DNA of 64,000 nt, taken from the NCBI RefSeq assembly GCF_020171285.1, contig NZ_JAIUZI010000001.1:1-64000 (forward strand). Reading direction: 5' to 3'. The DNA is from Seohaeicola saemankumensis (lineage in GTDB: Bacteria > Pseudomonadota > Alphaproteobacteria > Rhodobacterales > Rhodobacteraceae). Below are positions 19,455-27,317 of this stretch, one piece after another. The notes beneath the pieces were generated by a model, which was not told the DNA's origin, ran no database searches, and worked only from the letters and a program-made list of their open reading frames with translations. Positions within the stretch are counted from its first letter, which is position 1. Each line of letters starts with the position of its first letter. The translations under genes and the position numbers were made by a program.

Positions 19455-20001
19455 CGTGGCGCTGATGCTGGCGATGGCCGGACCGGCCGGCGCGCAGGAG
19501 GCCGCCTCGCGGTTGGTGGAAATGCCGGGCCACCGCGCCCTGTTCGACCAGCTGGAGGAAAACCGCGACCTGACCCCGTTTGTCACCGACGGCTGTAGCG
19601 GCGGCATGTCGGATGCCTGGCGGCTGGTGGCGGACCGGTTCGAGGGGTTCGCCGAGGTGCTGGAGAACGAGCCGCCGTGGGAGGCCTGCTGTGTCACCCA
19701 TGACCGGGCCTATCACGACGCCGGCGGCGCCACGACGCCCGAACAGAGTTTTGACGCGCGGCTGGAGGCCGACCGGACCCTGCGCAGTTGCGTCAGCGAG
19801 ATGGGCACCGACCGGGCCGAGGAGCTCGCGCCGCAATACGGCGTCACCCCCGACCAGGTCGCAGCCGGGTTCCGGACCGTGGCCGGGGCGATGTACCTGG
19901 CGGTGCGATTCGGCGGTGGCCCCTGTTCGGGGCTGCCGTGGCGATGGGGCTTTGGCTTTGACCAGTGTTCGGTGCTGGATGGCGCGTTCAAATCCGATTG
20001 A
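19423..20001 (+). CDS. secreted phospholipase-A2-like protein
   Basis: 192 residues. A signal peptide (about 1-25) ends near AGPAGAQ. The mature protein contains DGCSGGMSDAW and then CCVTHDRAYHDAGG (about residues 89-102), which matches the PLA2 catalytic pattern CCxxHDxxY with its His-Asp pair. Further cysteines (RSCVSE, GGPCSGLP, DQCSVLD) could form disulfides. The usual PLA2 calcium loop is not obvious, so activity is inferred. The gene overlaps the 3' end of the glycerophosphodiesterase gene by 32 bases in another frame. Together they could take a phospholipid to lysolipid and then to glycerol-3-phosphate. Confidence 0.6.
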   Translation: MARPIATTARNVALMLAMAGPAGAQEAASRLVEMPGHRALFDQLEENRDLTPFVTDGCSGGMSDAWRLVADRFEGFAEVLENEPPWEACCVTHDRAYHDAGGATTPEQSFDARLEADRTLRSCVSEMGTDRAEELAPQYGVTPDQVAAGFRTVAGAMYLAVRFGGGPCSGLPWRWGFGFDQCSVLDGAFKSD

Positions 20002-20089
20002 TGCGACCACCTGCGCCGCAATGACGGGATGACAGCCCGCGTCAAATCCAGTATCCAGCAGAAAATCAACGCGAATGGGAAATGAATTC

Positions 20090-20224
20090 ATGTCTGACTA
20101 CAAGCACGGCGAAATGGACATCGAGGTTCAGGAAAAGACCTTTGACGGCTTTATCAAGTTCGTCACCTGGAGCGTGGTCGTGATCATCGGCATCGTCCTG
20201 TTCATGGCGATCTTCACGTCCTGA
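20090..20224 (+). CDS. aa3-type cytochrome c oxidase subunit IV miniprotein
   Basis: 44 residues: a short acidic N-terminus (MSDYKHGEMDIEVQEKTF) and a single C-terminal membrane helix (about 25-42) in the pattern of the bacterial aa3-type cytochrome oxidase subunit IV family found widely in Rhodobacteraceae. Start ATG 20090, stop TGA 20222-20224. It is a structural subunit peripheral to the catalytic core. It stands apart from other oxidase genes, which is common for this family. It lies 16 bases upstream of a lipoprotein gene. Confidence 0.82.
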   Translation: MSDYKHGEMDIEVQEKTFDGFIKFVTWSVVVIIGIVLFMAIFTS

Positions 20225-20240
20225 TCCGGGGCCGCGACCG

Positions 20241-20852
20241 GTGCGTGTTTTATTGTGTTCCTGCGCCGTCGCGCTGGCGGTTGCAGGGTGTACCAAGAGC
20301 CAGCCCAATGCCAGTGACGCCACGCTGGCCGCGGTCGCCTATCGCGAACCCGGCCCGGCGACGCTGACCCTGTACACCATGGTCAACAACCGGACCGGCG
20401 CGGGCGGGCATACGTCGCTGCTGATCAATGCCTCGGAAAGGGTGATGTTCGATCCGGCGGGGTCGTTCTATGCACCGTCAGTGCCGGAAAAGGACGACGT
20501 GCTCTATGGCATCACGCCGGCGGTGGAAAAGGGCTATCGCGGAGCCCATGCGCGCAGCACCTTCCACGTGGTCCGGCAGGAAATCGAAGTGACCCCGGAA
20601 CAGGCCGAGATCGCCTATCAGCTGGCCAAGCAGGCCGGGCCGGTGCCGGGCGCGTTCTGTGCCAGCGCCACGGCCGGTTTGCTGCAGCAGGTGCCGGGGT
20701 TCGAATCGCTCAAATCGACGATGTACCCGACCAAGCTGCAGGCGCAGTTCGAAACCCTGGCCGGTGTGTCGACCGACAAGTACTACGAAGATGACAGCCC
20801 CGATCTGGACGCGGCGCTGGCGGCGCAGGCGCAGGGGCTAACCCTGGAGTAG
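20241..20852 (+). CDS. putative lipoprotein, unknown function
   Basis: 203 residues starting at GTG 20241. A lipoprotein signal ends in the lipobox AVAGC (Cys about residue 17). The mature part has GAGGHTSLLIN (His) and PGAFCASATAGLLQ (Cys); a His before a Cys in such settings recalls permuted NlpC/P60-like or LRAT-like cysteine hydrolases, but this is only suggestive. The last 15 bases overlap the convergent azlD gene. Otherwise unrecognised. Confidence 0.6.
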   Translation: MRVLLCSCAVALAVAGCTKSQPNASDATLAAVAYREPGPATLTLYTMVNNRTGAGGHTSLLINASERVMFDPAGSFYAPSVPEKDDVLYGITPAVEKGYRGAHARSTFHVVRQEIEVTPEQAEIAYQLAKQAGPVPGAFCASATAGLLQQVPGFESLKSTMYPTKLQAQFETLAGVSTDKYYEDDSPDLDAALAAQAQGLTLE

Positions 20853-21173
20853 ATAGAGCAGCGCGTAGAGCGTTGAGGCCCCGGCCAGCATCGCCCAGAT
20901 CACGTTTTTCGTGACATAGCCGATGACCCCCGTGACCAGCGCGGCCAGCAGGCGTGGCATGTCGGGGCTGCCGCCGGTGGCGGCGGGCCAGACCACCAGC
21001 GGCGCGACCAGCGCCGGGATGATCGCCACCGCCGTATAGCGCAGGTGCCGCAACAGCCAGGCCGGCATGGCGCGGTCGCCCACCAGCCCGATGAACACAA
21101 AACGCAGCGCAAAGCTGCCCACGGCCATGCCGATGATGACGATCCAGAGCGTGGTCGGGTCGATCGGGGTCAT
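20838..21173 (-). CDS. azlD: AzlD-family branched-chain amino acid exporter small subunit
   Basis: 111 residues with about four membrane helices and the family pattern GMAVGSFALRFVFIGLVGDR ... LRHLRYTAVAIIPALVAPL. AzlD is the small partner of AzlC in export of branched-chain amino acids and analogues across the inner membrane. Start ATG 21173 overlaps the azlC stop by 4 bases, so the pair is translationally coupled. The 3' end overlaps the convergent lipoprotein gene by 15 bases. Confidence 0.9.
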   Translation of the reverse strand: MTPIDPTTLWIVIIGMAVGSFALRFVFIGLVGDRAMPAWLLRHLRYTAVAIIPALVAPLVVWPAATGGSPDMPRLLAALVTGVIGYVTKNVIWAMLAGASTLYALLYLLQG

Positions 21174-21886
21174 GTCGCCTCCTTGCGGCGCTCGAACACC
21201 ACTTCGGCATGGGCGCCGGCCATCATGCCGGCGATCCCGGCGATGATCAGGCCGAGGTTGTAGGGCACCGCGCCGGCCAGCAGCACCACGACGATAGAGA
21301 CAAAGGCCGCGATCATATGCGCCGGGGTCCGCAGCATCGGCGCGGCCATGGCGATAAAGGCGATCGGCAAGGCAAAATCCAGCGCCCAGCTTTCCGGGAT
21401 CTGGGTGCCGAGCGCGGCCCCCGCCAGCGTCGCCATGTACCACATCGGCGCGATCGGCGTGACGGTGCCAAAGAAATACGCCATGCGCTGGGGCACTGTC
21501 ATCTGCGGCTCCTGCTCGAACCGGATCATCGAGCAGGCATAGGATTGATCGACGGTGAAATAGGCCGCCACCGCCCTTTGCCACAGCGGCGCGGCGCCCA
21601 GGTAGGGGGTGAGCGAGGCCGAATACATCGCCACCCGCAGGTTCACCGCCAGCGCCGAGGCCAGCACGATCACGGTTGGCGTTTCTTCTTGCAACAGTTG
21701 CAGCGCGGTGAACTGGGCGGCGCCGGCAAAGACGGTGAAGGTGAATGTCATCGTCTCGATCAGGCTGAGCCCGGCCTCGGTGGCCAGCACGCCAAAGAGG
21801 GTGCCAAAGGGGATGGCCACCAGGATGAACGGGGCGCCGTCGCGAAAGCCGGCGCGGAAGTAGGATTTCGGTGTGGAGAACGCCAT
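21170..21886 (-). CDS. azlC: AzlC-family branched-chain amino acid exporter large subunit
   Basis: 238 residues, polytopic. Family features include GFRDGAPFILVAIPFGTLFG near residue 15, FAGAAQFTALQLL at about 55 and AVAAYFTVDQSYA at about 105. Works with the downstream azlD product. The gene begins at 21886, close to and divergent from fdhD, so the short interval 21887-21941 must carry promoters for both directions. Confidence 0.92.
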   Translation of the reverse strand: MAFSTPKSYFRAGFRDGAPFILVAIPFGTLFGVLATEAGLSLIETMTFTFTVFAGAAQFTALQLLQEETPTVIVLASALAVNLRVAMYSASLTPYLGAAPLWQRAVAAYFTVDQSYACSMIRFEQEPQMTVPQRMAYFFGTVTPIAPMWYMATLAGAALGTQIPESWALDFALPIAFIAMAAPMLRTPAHMIAAFVSIVVVLLAGAVPYNLGLIIAGIAGMMAGAHAEVVFERRKEAT

Positions 21887-21941
21887 GGGTTGTCCCTAGA
21901 CTGTGCCGGACCGGACTAACGGTCTTTGGAGGGGGTTGCAA

Positions 21942-22826
21942 TTGGCCAGGATCGAAGACACGGGCGACTACATCATCGCGCCCGATCCGCATGCGCCGAG
22001 GCTGACACGGGCGGTCGAGGGCGTGGACCACGATGGCAACCCGGCGCGGATCGCCGTGGTCGAGGAGCGGCCGCTGACGATATTCCTGAATGCGCAGGAG
22101 ATCGTGACCGCGATGACGATCGGCGATTACCCGGAATACCTGGCGCTGGGGTTCCTGCGCAATCAGGGCATGCTGCACGATGACGAACAGATCACCGGCG
22201 TCGATTATGACGACGATCTGGAAACGGTGGTGGTGCGCACCGCGTCCCAGACCAGCTATGAGGAAAAGCTGAAGAAGAAGACACGCACCAGCGGGTGCGC
22301 CGTGGGCACCGTGTTCGGCGACATGATGGAGGGGCTGGAGGACGTGCGGCTGCCGGCTGTTGCGGTGCGGACCTCGTGGCTTTACGCGCTGGCAGGTCGG
22401 ATCAACCGGACGCCCTCGCTGTACCTGGAAGCGGGCGCGATCCACGGCACGGTGCTGTGCCGTCAGGACCGGCCGCTGGTCTATATGGAGGACGTCGGCC
22501 GCCACAACGCGGTGGACAAGATCGCCGGGTGGATGCTGCGCCATGACCAGACCGCCGATGACAAGATCCTCTATACCACCGGGCGGCTGACCTCGGAGAT
22601 GGTGATCAAGACGGCGATGATGGGCATCCCGGTACTGGCCTCGCGTTCGGGTTTTACCGCCTGGGGCGTCGAGATCGCCCGCGAGGTCGGGCTGACGCTG
22701 ATCGGCCGGATGCGCGGCAAGCGGTTCGTCTGCCTCAGCGGCGATGACCGGCTGATCCGAGACGCGGATCCGGACAGCGTGCCGGAGGAGGGCAGGACAT
22801 CCCGTCGAAAGGGAGCGGAACGGTGA
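21942..22826 (+). CDS. fdhD: formate dehydrogenase accessory sulfurtransferase FdhD
   Basis: About 294 residues. FdhD passes sulfur from a cysteine desulfurase to the molybdenum cofactor of formate dehydrogenases. Motifs: EERPLTIFLNAQE, GFLRNQGML, RTSGCAVGTVFGDM (family form of the CxxC loop; here SGCAVG has a single Cys), YMEDVGRHNAVDKI and SRSGFTAWGVEIA. The start is uncertain: GTG 21903, TTG 21936 and TTG 21942 are in frame; TTG 21942 sits nine bases after GGAGG. It leads a Moco operon. Its TGA overlaps the first arm of double palindrome B, which lies before mobA. Confidence 0.9.
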   Translation: MARIEDTGDYIIAPDPHAPRLTRAVEGVDHDGNPARIAVVEERPLTIFLNAQEIVTAMTIGDYPEYLALGFLRNQGMLHDDEQITGVDYDDDLETVVVRTASQTSYEEKLKKKTRTSGCAVGTVFGDMMEGLEDVRLPAVAVRTSWLYALAGRINRTPSLYLEAGAIHGTVLCRQDRPLVYMEDVGRHNAVDKIAGWMLRHDQTADDKILYTTGRLTSEMVIKTAMMGIPVLASRSGFTAWGVEIAREVGLTLIGRMRGKRFVCLSGDDRLIRDADPDSVPEEGRTSRRKGAER

Positions 22827-22868
22827 CAAAATTCGACGAATTTTGTCCGGAAAATTCGAATTTTCCGG
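22825..22868. repeat. tandem double palindrome, copy B
   Basis: GACAAAATTCG-A-CGAATTTTGTC (22825-22847) directly followed by the perfect palindrome made of CCGGAAAATTC and GAATTTTCCGG (22847-22868). The first arm overlaps the fdhD stop codon. Unlike copy A it lies between two genes on the same strand, so it may attenuate transcription or stabilise the upstream mRNA rather than end the operon. Confidence 0.65.
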
Positions 22869-22890
22869 GGCATGGTGGTGAGGTCGGGCG

Positions 22891-23502
22891 ATGAAGCAGC
22901 CGCTTGGCGTGATCCTGGCCGGTGGGTTGGCGACCCGGATGGGCGGGGGCGACAAGGGGTTGCTGGCGCTGGGCCGGGGCACATTGCTGGATCATGTGAT
23001 CGACCGGCTGGAGCCGCAGGTGGCGGGGCTGGCGCTGAACGCCAATGGCGATCCTTCGCGGTTTGACCGGTTTCGCCCGCCGGTGCTGCCTGACAGCATC
23101 GAGGGCTACGCGGGCCCTTTGGCCGGGGTGTTGGCGGGGCTCGACTGGGCCGCCGAACAGGGGGCCGAGACCATCGTGACGGCCGCCGCCGACACGCCGT
23201 TCTTCCCACCCGATCTGGTGCCGCAATTGTTGCTGGCCGCTGAAGGGATGGAGCACCCGCTGGCGCTGGCCGCGACGCCTGATCCCGAACGCGGCGTGGC
23301 GCGGCATCCGACCTTTGGCCTGTGGCCGGTGGCCCTGCGCGACGATCTGCGCGCGGCGTTGCAGGGCGGGTTACGCAAGGTGGTGATCTGGACCGAGGCG
23401 CATGGCGCCGGGCAGGCGATATTCCCGGTGGGCGCGATTGATCCGTTTTTCAACGTCAACACGCCCGAGGATCTGGCCCGGGCGCAGGAGATGCTGGCGT
23501 GA
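22891..23502 (+). CDS. mobA: molybdenum cofactor guanylyltransferase MobA
   Basis: 203 residues. Transfers GMP from GTP to Mo-molybdopterin to form the guanine dinucleotide cofactor used by DMSO-reductase-family enzymes such as formate dehydrogenase. N-terminal nucleotide-binding motif ILAGGLATRMGGGDKGLLAL (residues 8-27) and GYAGPLAGVLAGLDWA at about 70 match the family; AAADTPFFP carries the metal-binding Asp. Next to fdhD upstream and overlapping mobB by 4 bases downstream. Confidence 0.95.
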   Translation: MKQPLGVILAGGLATRMGGGDKGLLALGRGTLLDHVIDRLEPQVAGLALNANGDPSRFDRFRPPVLPDSIEGYAGPLAGVLAGLDWAAEQGAETIVTAAADTPFFPPDLVPQLLLAAEGMEHPLALAATPDPERGVARHPTFGLWPVALRDDLRAALQGGLRKVVIWTEAHGAGQAIFPVGAIDPFFNVNTPEDLARAQEMLA

Positions 23503-23990
23503 ATGTCTATGGCGTCACCGGCTGGAAGAACGCAGGCAAGACGGGGCTGATGGAACGGCTGGTGGCCGAGATCGCCGAGCGGGGTCTGCGGGTGTCGACC
23601 GTGAAACATGCCCATCACGCGGTGGATGTGGACCAGCCGGGCACCGACAGCTATCGCCACCGGCAGGCGGGTGCGGCGGAGGTGCTGCTGGCCTCGGCCA
23701 ACCGCTTTGCGGTGATGCACGAGCTGCGCGGCGCGTCGGAGCCAGGGTTGCAGGCGTTGCTGGCCCGGCTCGCCCCGGTTGACCTGGTGCTGGTCGAGGG
23801 ATTCAAGCGCGAGGCGCATCCCAAGATCGAAGCCTTCCGGCAGACGGCGGGGCATGCGCTGATCGCGCCGGATGATGCGACGATCCGGGCGGTGGCCAGT
23901 GACGTGCCGCTGGAACTGGATCGTCCGGTGTTCGATCTGGACGACACCGAGGCGATTGCGGATTTCATTCTGCGGGATCTCGGGATGTGA
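23499..23990 (+). CDS. mobB: molybdopterin-guanine dinucleotide biosynthesis adaptor MobB
   Basis: 163 residues, GTP-binding P-loop protein that assists MobA. Walker A is GWKNAGKTGLMERL (about 8-21), followed by KHAHHAVDVDQPGTDS and VDLVLVEGFKREAHPKIE. Starts at GTG 23499, overlapping the mobA stop; ends overlapping the next gene's GTG. Length is normal for the family. Confidence 0.94.
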   Translation: MNVYGVTGWKNAGKTGLMERLVAEIAERGLRVSTVKHAHHAVDVDQPGTDSYRHRQAGAAEVLLASANRFAVMHELRGASEPGLQALLARLAPVDLVLVEGFKREAHPKIEAFRQTAGHALIAPDDATIRAVASDVPLELDRPVFDLDDTEAIADFILRDLGM

Positions 23991-24799
23991 GCGGTTTCGA
24001 CAGTTTCGCGATGGTGGACTGGTCGGGTGGCAACGACACCGGGCCGCGCCCGCGCCGCGATGCGATCTGGGCCTGTGTCGTGCGGGACGGGGCGGCGGGC
24101 GAGCCGGTCTACCTGCGCAACCGGGGGCTGGCCGAGGACTGGCTGGCGGCGCTGGTCGAGGGCGAACTGGCGGCGGGGCGGCGGCTGTGCCTGGGTTTTG
24201 ATTTCCCGTTTGGGTATCCGGTGGGATTTGGTCAGCGGTTGGTTGGGACCGACGATCCGTTGCACTTGTGGGACTGGTTCGAGGCCTGCATCGAGGATGC
24301 GCCGCGCGCCAACAACCGCTTTGACCTGGCCGGGCAGATCAACCTTCGGTTCGGCGGGCGGGGGCCGTTCTGGGGTAACGGGTTGAAACGCGACATCGAT
24401 GGCTTGCCGCGCACCAAGCGCGACTATGCCAACCCGTTTGCGGACCGGCGACGGGTCGAACATCTGGCAAAGGGCAGTTTCACCTGCTGGCAGATGTCCG
24501 GCGTGGGCTCGGTAGGTGGGCAGGTGATGATGGGGCTGCCGGTACTGGCGCGGCTGCGGCGGCGGTTTGCCGGGCGCGTCGCGGTCTGGCCGTTCGAGGT
24601 GTTGGACAAGCCCGTGGCGTTGCTCGAGATCTGGCCGTCGCTGAGTGTTGGGCCGGCGCCGGGCGAGATGATCAAGGACGCCTGGCAGGTGCAACAGGTG
24701 GCGCTGGACCTTGCCCGGCGGCCTGTGGCAGACCTGTTGCAACAGCTTGATGTGACCGCCCCGACCGAGGGCTGGATTTTGGGAGTAAACCCGCAATGA
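23987..24799 (+). CDS. conserved protein of unknown function within the Moco operon
   Basis: 270 residues, soluble. GTG 23987 overlaps the mobB stop and its own stop overlaps the moeA start (ATGA), so it is tightly coupled on both sides. Two aspartates in strand-like contexts, AMVDWSGGN (about residue 10) and CLGFDFPFGYP (about 70), recall an RNase-H-like/actin-like fold, but I cannot name a family. The C-terminal half has WPFEVLDKP and LEIWPS. Related Rhodobacteraceae genes are, I believe, labelled only as molybdopterin guanine dinucleotide synthesis proteins. A role in Moco maturation is inferred from position alone. Confidence 0.6.
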   Translation: MSGFDSFAMVDWSGGNDTGPRPRRDAIWACVVRDGAAGEPVYLRNRGLAEDWLAALVEGELAAGRRLCLGFDFPFGYPVGFGQRLVGTDDPLHLWDWFEACIEDAPRANNRFDLAGQINLRFGGRGPFWGNGLKRDIDGLPRTKRDYANPFADRRRVEHLAKGSFTCWQMSGVGSVGGQVMMGLPVLARLRRRFAGRVAVWPFEVLDKPVALLEIWPSLSVGPAPGEMIKDAWQVQQVALDLARRPVADLLQQLDVTAPTEGWILGVNPQ

Positions 24800-26052
24800 C
24801 CCTGAAACCGCCGCCCCTGCGCAACGATTGTTTTGCCCTGCCTGCCGGCGTGGAGTGGACGCCGGTGGATCAGGCGTTGGCGCAATTGCGTGCGCGGCTG
24901 GGGGCGGTGACGGCGGTTCAGGAGGTGCCGGTGGCAGAGGCGCTGGGCCGGGTGCTGGCAAAGGATGTGATCGCGCGGCGGTCGAACCCGCCGCAGGCCA
25001 ATTCCGCCGTCGATGGCTATGGCTTTGCCGGGGCGGTGGAGGAGGGCGCGCATGTGCTGCCGCTGGTCGATGGGCGCGCGGCGGCGGGGGTGCCGTTTGG
25101 CGGCGTGGTGCCGGCGGGCCAGGCGATCCGCATCCTGACCGGTGCGGCGCTGCCCGAAGGTGTTGATACCGTGATCCTGGAAGAGGACGTGACGGTTGGC
25201 GAGGGGCAGATCGCCTTTCGCGGGCCGCTGAAGCGGGGCGCCAATGCCCGGCGCGCGGGCGAGGACGTGGCCGAGGGCGACGTCGCCCTGCCGCAGGGGC
25301 GGCAGGTGACGCCGGCGGATCTGGCGCTGCTGGCGGCGGTGGGGGTCGGCACGGTGCCGGTGCGCGCGCCGCTGAGGGTGGCGGTGGTCTCGACCGGGGA
25401 TGAGCTGGTGGAGCCTGGGCAGGTTGCCGGGCCGGGGCAGATATTCGACGCCAACCGGGTGATGCTGCTGGCGATGATCGGCCGGTTTGGGTTCACGCCG
25501 GTGGACATGGGCCGGGTTGGCGATGACCGCGCGGCGCTGCGGGCGCGGCTGGATCAGGCGGCGGAGCAGGCGGATGTGATCCTGACCTCGGGCGGTGCTT
25601 CGGCCGGGGACGAGGACCACGTGTCCGCCCTGCTGCGCGAGGCGGGCGCGATGCAGGAATGGCGCGTCGCGATCAAGCCGGGACGGCCGCTGGCGCTGGG
25701 CCTTTGGAACGGGGCGCCGGTGTTCGGGCTGCCGGGTAATCCGGTGGCGGCGATGGTCTGCACCCTGGTCTTTGCCCGCCCGGCGCTGTGCCAGATGGCG
25801 GGGATGGGGTGGCAGGAGCCTGTCGGTTTCGATGTTCCTGCGGCCTTTGAAAAGCGCAAGAAGCCGGGGCGGCGGGAATACCTGCGGGCGCGGATGCGGG
25901 ACGGGCGAGCCGAGGTGTTTGCCTCGGAAGGGTCGGGCCGGATCAGCGGGCTGAGCTGGGCCGAGGGGCTGGTCGAGATCGGCGATGGCGAACGGCACAT
26001 CCGCCCGGGCGATCCGGTGCGGTTCCTGCCCTATGGCAGCTTTGGGCTGTAA
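24796..26052 (+). CDS. moeA: molybdopterin molybdenumtransferase MoeA
   Basis: 418 residues. Inserts molybdate into adenylylated molybdopterin. Motifs in order: NSAVDGYGFA (about 72-81), RILTGAALPEGVDTVILEED (about 115), RRAGEDV, VAVVSTGDELVEPG (about 195) and TSGGASAGDEDHV (about 265), then the C-terminal beta-barrel domain. Last gene of the Moco operon, overlapping its predecessor by 4 bases; the IclR gene ends convergently 30 bases on. Confidence 0.94.
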   Translation: MTLKPPPLRNDCFALPAGVEWTPVDQALAQLRARLGAVTAVQEVPVAEALGRVLAKDVIARRSNPPQANSAVDGYGFAGAVEEGAHVLPLVDGRAAAGVPFGGVVPAGQAIRILTGAALPEGVDTVILEEDVTVGEGQIAFRGPLKRGANARRAGEDVAEGDVALPQGRQVTPADLALLAAVGVGTVPVRAPLRVAVVSTGDELVEPGQVAGPGQIFDANRVMLLAMIGRFGFTPVDMGRVGDDRAALRARLDQAAEQADVILTSGGASAGDEDHVSALLREAGAMQEWRVAIKPGRPLALGLWNGAPVFGLPGNPVAAMVCTLVFARPALCQMAGMGWQEPVGFDVPAAFEKRKKPGRREYLRARMRDGRAEVFASEGSGRISGLSWAEGLVEIGDGERHIRPGDPVRFLPYGSFGL

Positions 26053-26082
26053 CGATCCGGCCTGATGGTCAGGGCCAGCCTG

Positions 26083-26817
26083 TCACGCCCGGTCGGGCAC
26101 GGACATGTCGGCGCAGAACCGGATCAGACGCCGCACCGGATCGCCATCGGCGCGGATCTGGGCGGGGTCGGTGCCGACCAGCGTGACGGCGGCCTGGATT
26201 TCGCCCTGCCAGTCGAGCACCGGGGCGGCGGCGGCAACCAGACCGGGGATCAGATCACCGGCGACACGGGCGTGCCCGTCGGAGCGGATGCGCGCGACCA
26301 GGTTGTCCTGCGGGCCGGCGGTTTCCTCGGCCAGTTTCGCGGCGGTGACAGAGGGGGGCGCGAAGGCGAGGAACACCTGACCGGTGGCCGAATTCAGCAG
26401 CGGCATGACCGAGCCCAAGCCCAACGTGGTGACCATGAAATTGGCCGACCGTTCCCATCGCACCACGGTGGGGCCGAGGCTGCCCCAGACCGACAGCATC
26501 GCGGTCAGGCCGGTGTCCGCGCAGAGATCGGCAAGGCCGTCGGCGGTGGTGTTGATGAAGTCGTTGCGGGCCATGGCGGCCAGACCGAGCTGCACCGCCT
26601 GCGGCCCCAGATCGTATTTGCCCGAGCGCCCGGCCTGCCGGACCAGCCCGGCATGGGCAAAGGAGGCGAGGTAACGGTGCACCTTGCTGAGCGGCATGTC
26701 GCTGGCGCGGGCCAGATCGGAGAGGGCAACCGGGCCGGGTTGGCCGGCCAGCACACGCAGCAGGCGCAGCGCGGAATCGAGCGACTGGATACCGCCGGCC
26801 TGGGGGTCGCCGGTCAT
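26083..26817 (-). CDS. IclR-family transcriptional regulator
   Basis: 244 residues. An N-terminal winged helix (about 10-70: SLDSALRLLRVLAG, ALSDLARASDMPLSKVHRYLASF) and a C-terminal effector-binding domain (about 85-240) are typical of IclR, which commonly senses aromatic acids. It overlaps the thioesterase stop by 4 bases in a two-gene operon divergent from the monooxygenase-ligase gene, so it likely regulates the aromatic locus. Confidence 0.9.
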   Translation of the reverse strand: MTGDPQAGGIQSLDSALRLLRVLAGQPGPVALSDLARASDMPLSKVHRYLASFAHAGLVRQAGRSGKYDLGPQAVQLGLAAMARNDFINTTADGLADLCADTGLTAMLSVWGSLGPTVVRWERSANFMVTTLGLGSVMPLLNSATGQVFLAFAPPSVTAAKLAEETAGPQDNLVARIRSDGHARVAGDLIPGLVAAAAPVLDWQGEIQAAVTLVGTDPAQIRADGDPVRRLIRFCADMSVPDRA

Positions 26818-27236
26818 GGTTCGAGCACCGCGCGCAGGGCGTCCATGTCGCCGGCGCGCATGCGGCCATCGCGTTCGACAAAGAGGCCGCGCAGTTCGAA
26901 CCCCTCGACGACCGTACGGTCGCCGATCAGGCCCCGGTAGCCGAGTTTCAGGGTTTTGCGGCCCCAGTCGAGCAGGGTCATCTGAAGCTCCATCATGTCT
27001 CCGTCCAGGGCCGGTGAAGGGAAATTCGCGCCGACATCCATCAGCCCGATGCCGCGCGCGCCCAGATCGCCGCAGAGTTTGCGGTGGCCGCCCGCGCGGT
27101 CAAGCAGGAAGGTGTGAAAGCACCTGTCAAACCAGCGGAAATAGTTGGGGTAAAACACAATTCCTGCCGGATCACAGTGTCCGAAGCTGATCTGGACCGG
27201 GAGAGTGAAGGCGGGTGTTTGGGTTGAGTTTTCCAT
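26814..27236 (-). CDS. 4-hydroxybenzoyl-CoA-type hotdog thioesterase
   Basis: 140 residues, hotdog fold. SFGHCDPAGIVFYPNYFRWFD (about 18-38) contains the catalytic Asp of the 4HBT family. Likely hydrolyses an aromatic acyl-CoA, for example gentisyl-CoA or a similar hydroxybenzoyl-CoA made by the divergent monooxygenase-ligase; this is inference from context. Start ATG at 27236; the leader region 27237-27317 is shared with the divergent gene. Confidence 0.88.
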   Translation of the reverse strand: MENSTQTPAFTLPVQISFGHCDPAGIVFYPNYFRWFDRCFHTFLLDRAGGHRKLCGDLGARGIGLMDVGANFPSPALDGDMMELQMTLLDWGRKTLKLGYRGLIGDRTVVEGFELRGLFVERDGRMRAGDMDALRAVLEP

Positions 27237-27317
27237 AATGTGAAATGTATTGCATTGAAAGGAAAGATGCCATAGGAAAACAAACCTAGCCGCTGCATCT
27301 TTGTGAGGAGGACAGGA
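27237..27317. promoter_or_regulatory. divergent regulatory region with candidate IclR operator
   Basis: AT-richer than its surroundings. Holds the inverted repeat AATG-N5-CATT (27244-27256) nested within a wider TTTCC...GGAAA pair (about 27230-27264). It lies between the thioesterase-iclR and monooxygenase-ligase genes, where an IclR site would be expected. GAGGAGGAC just before 27318 is the ribosome site for the rightward gene. Confidence 0.4.
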
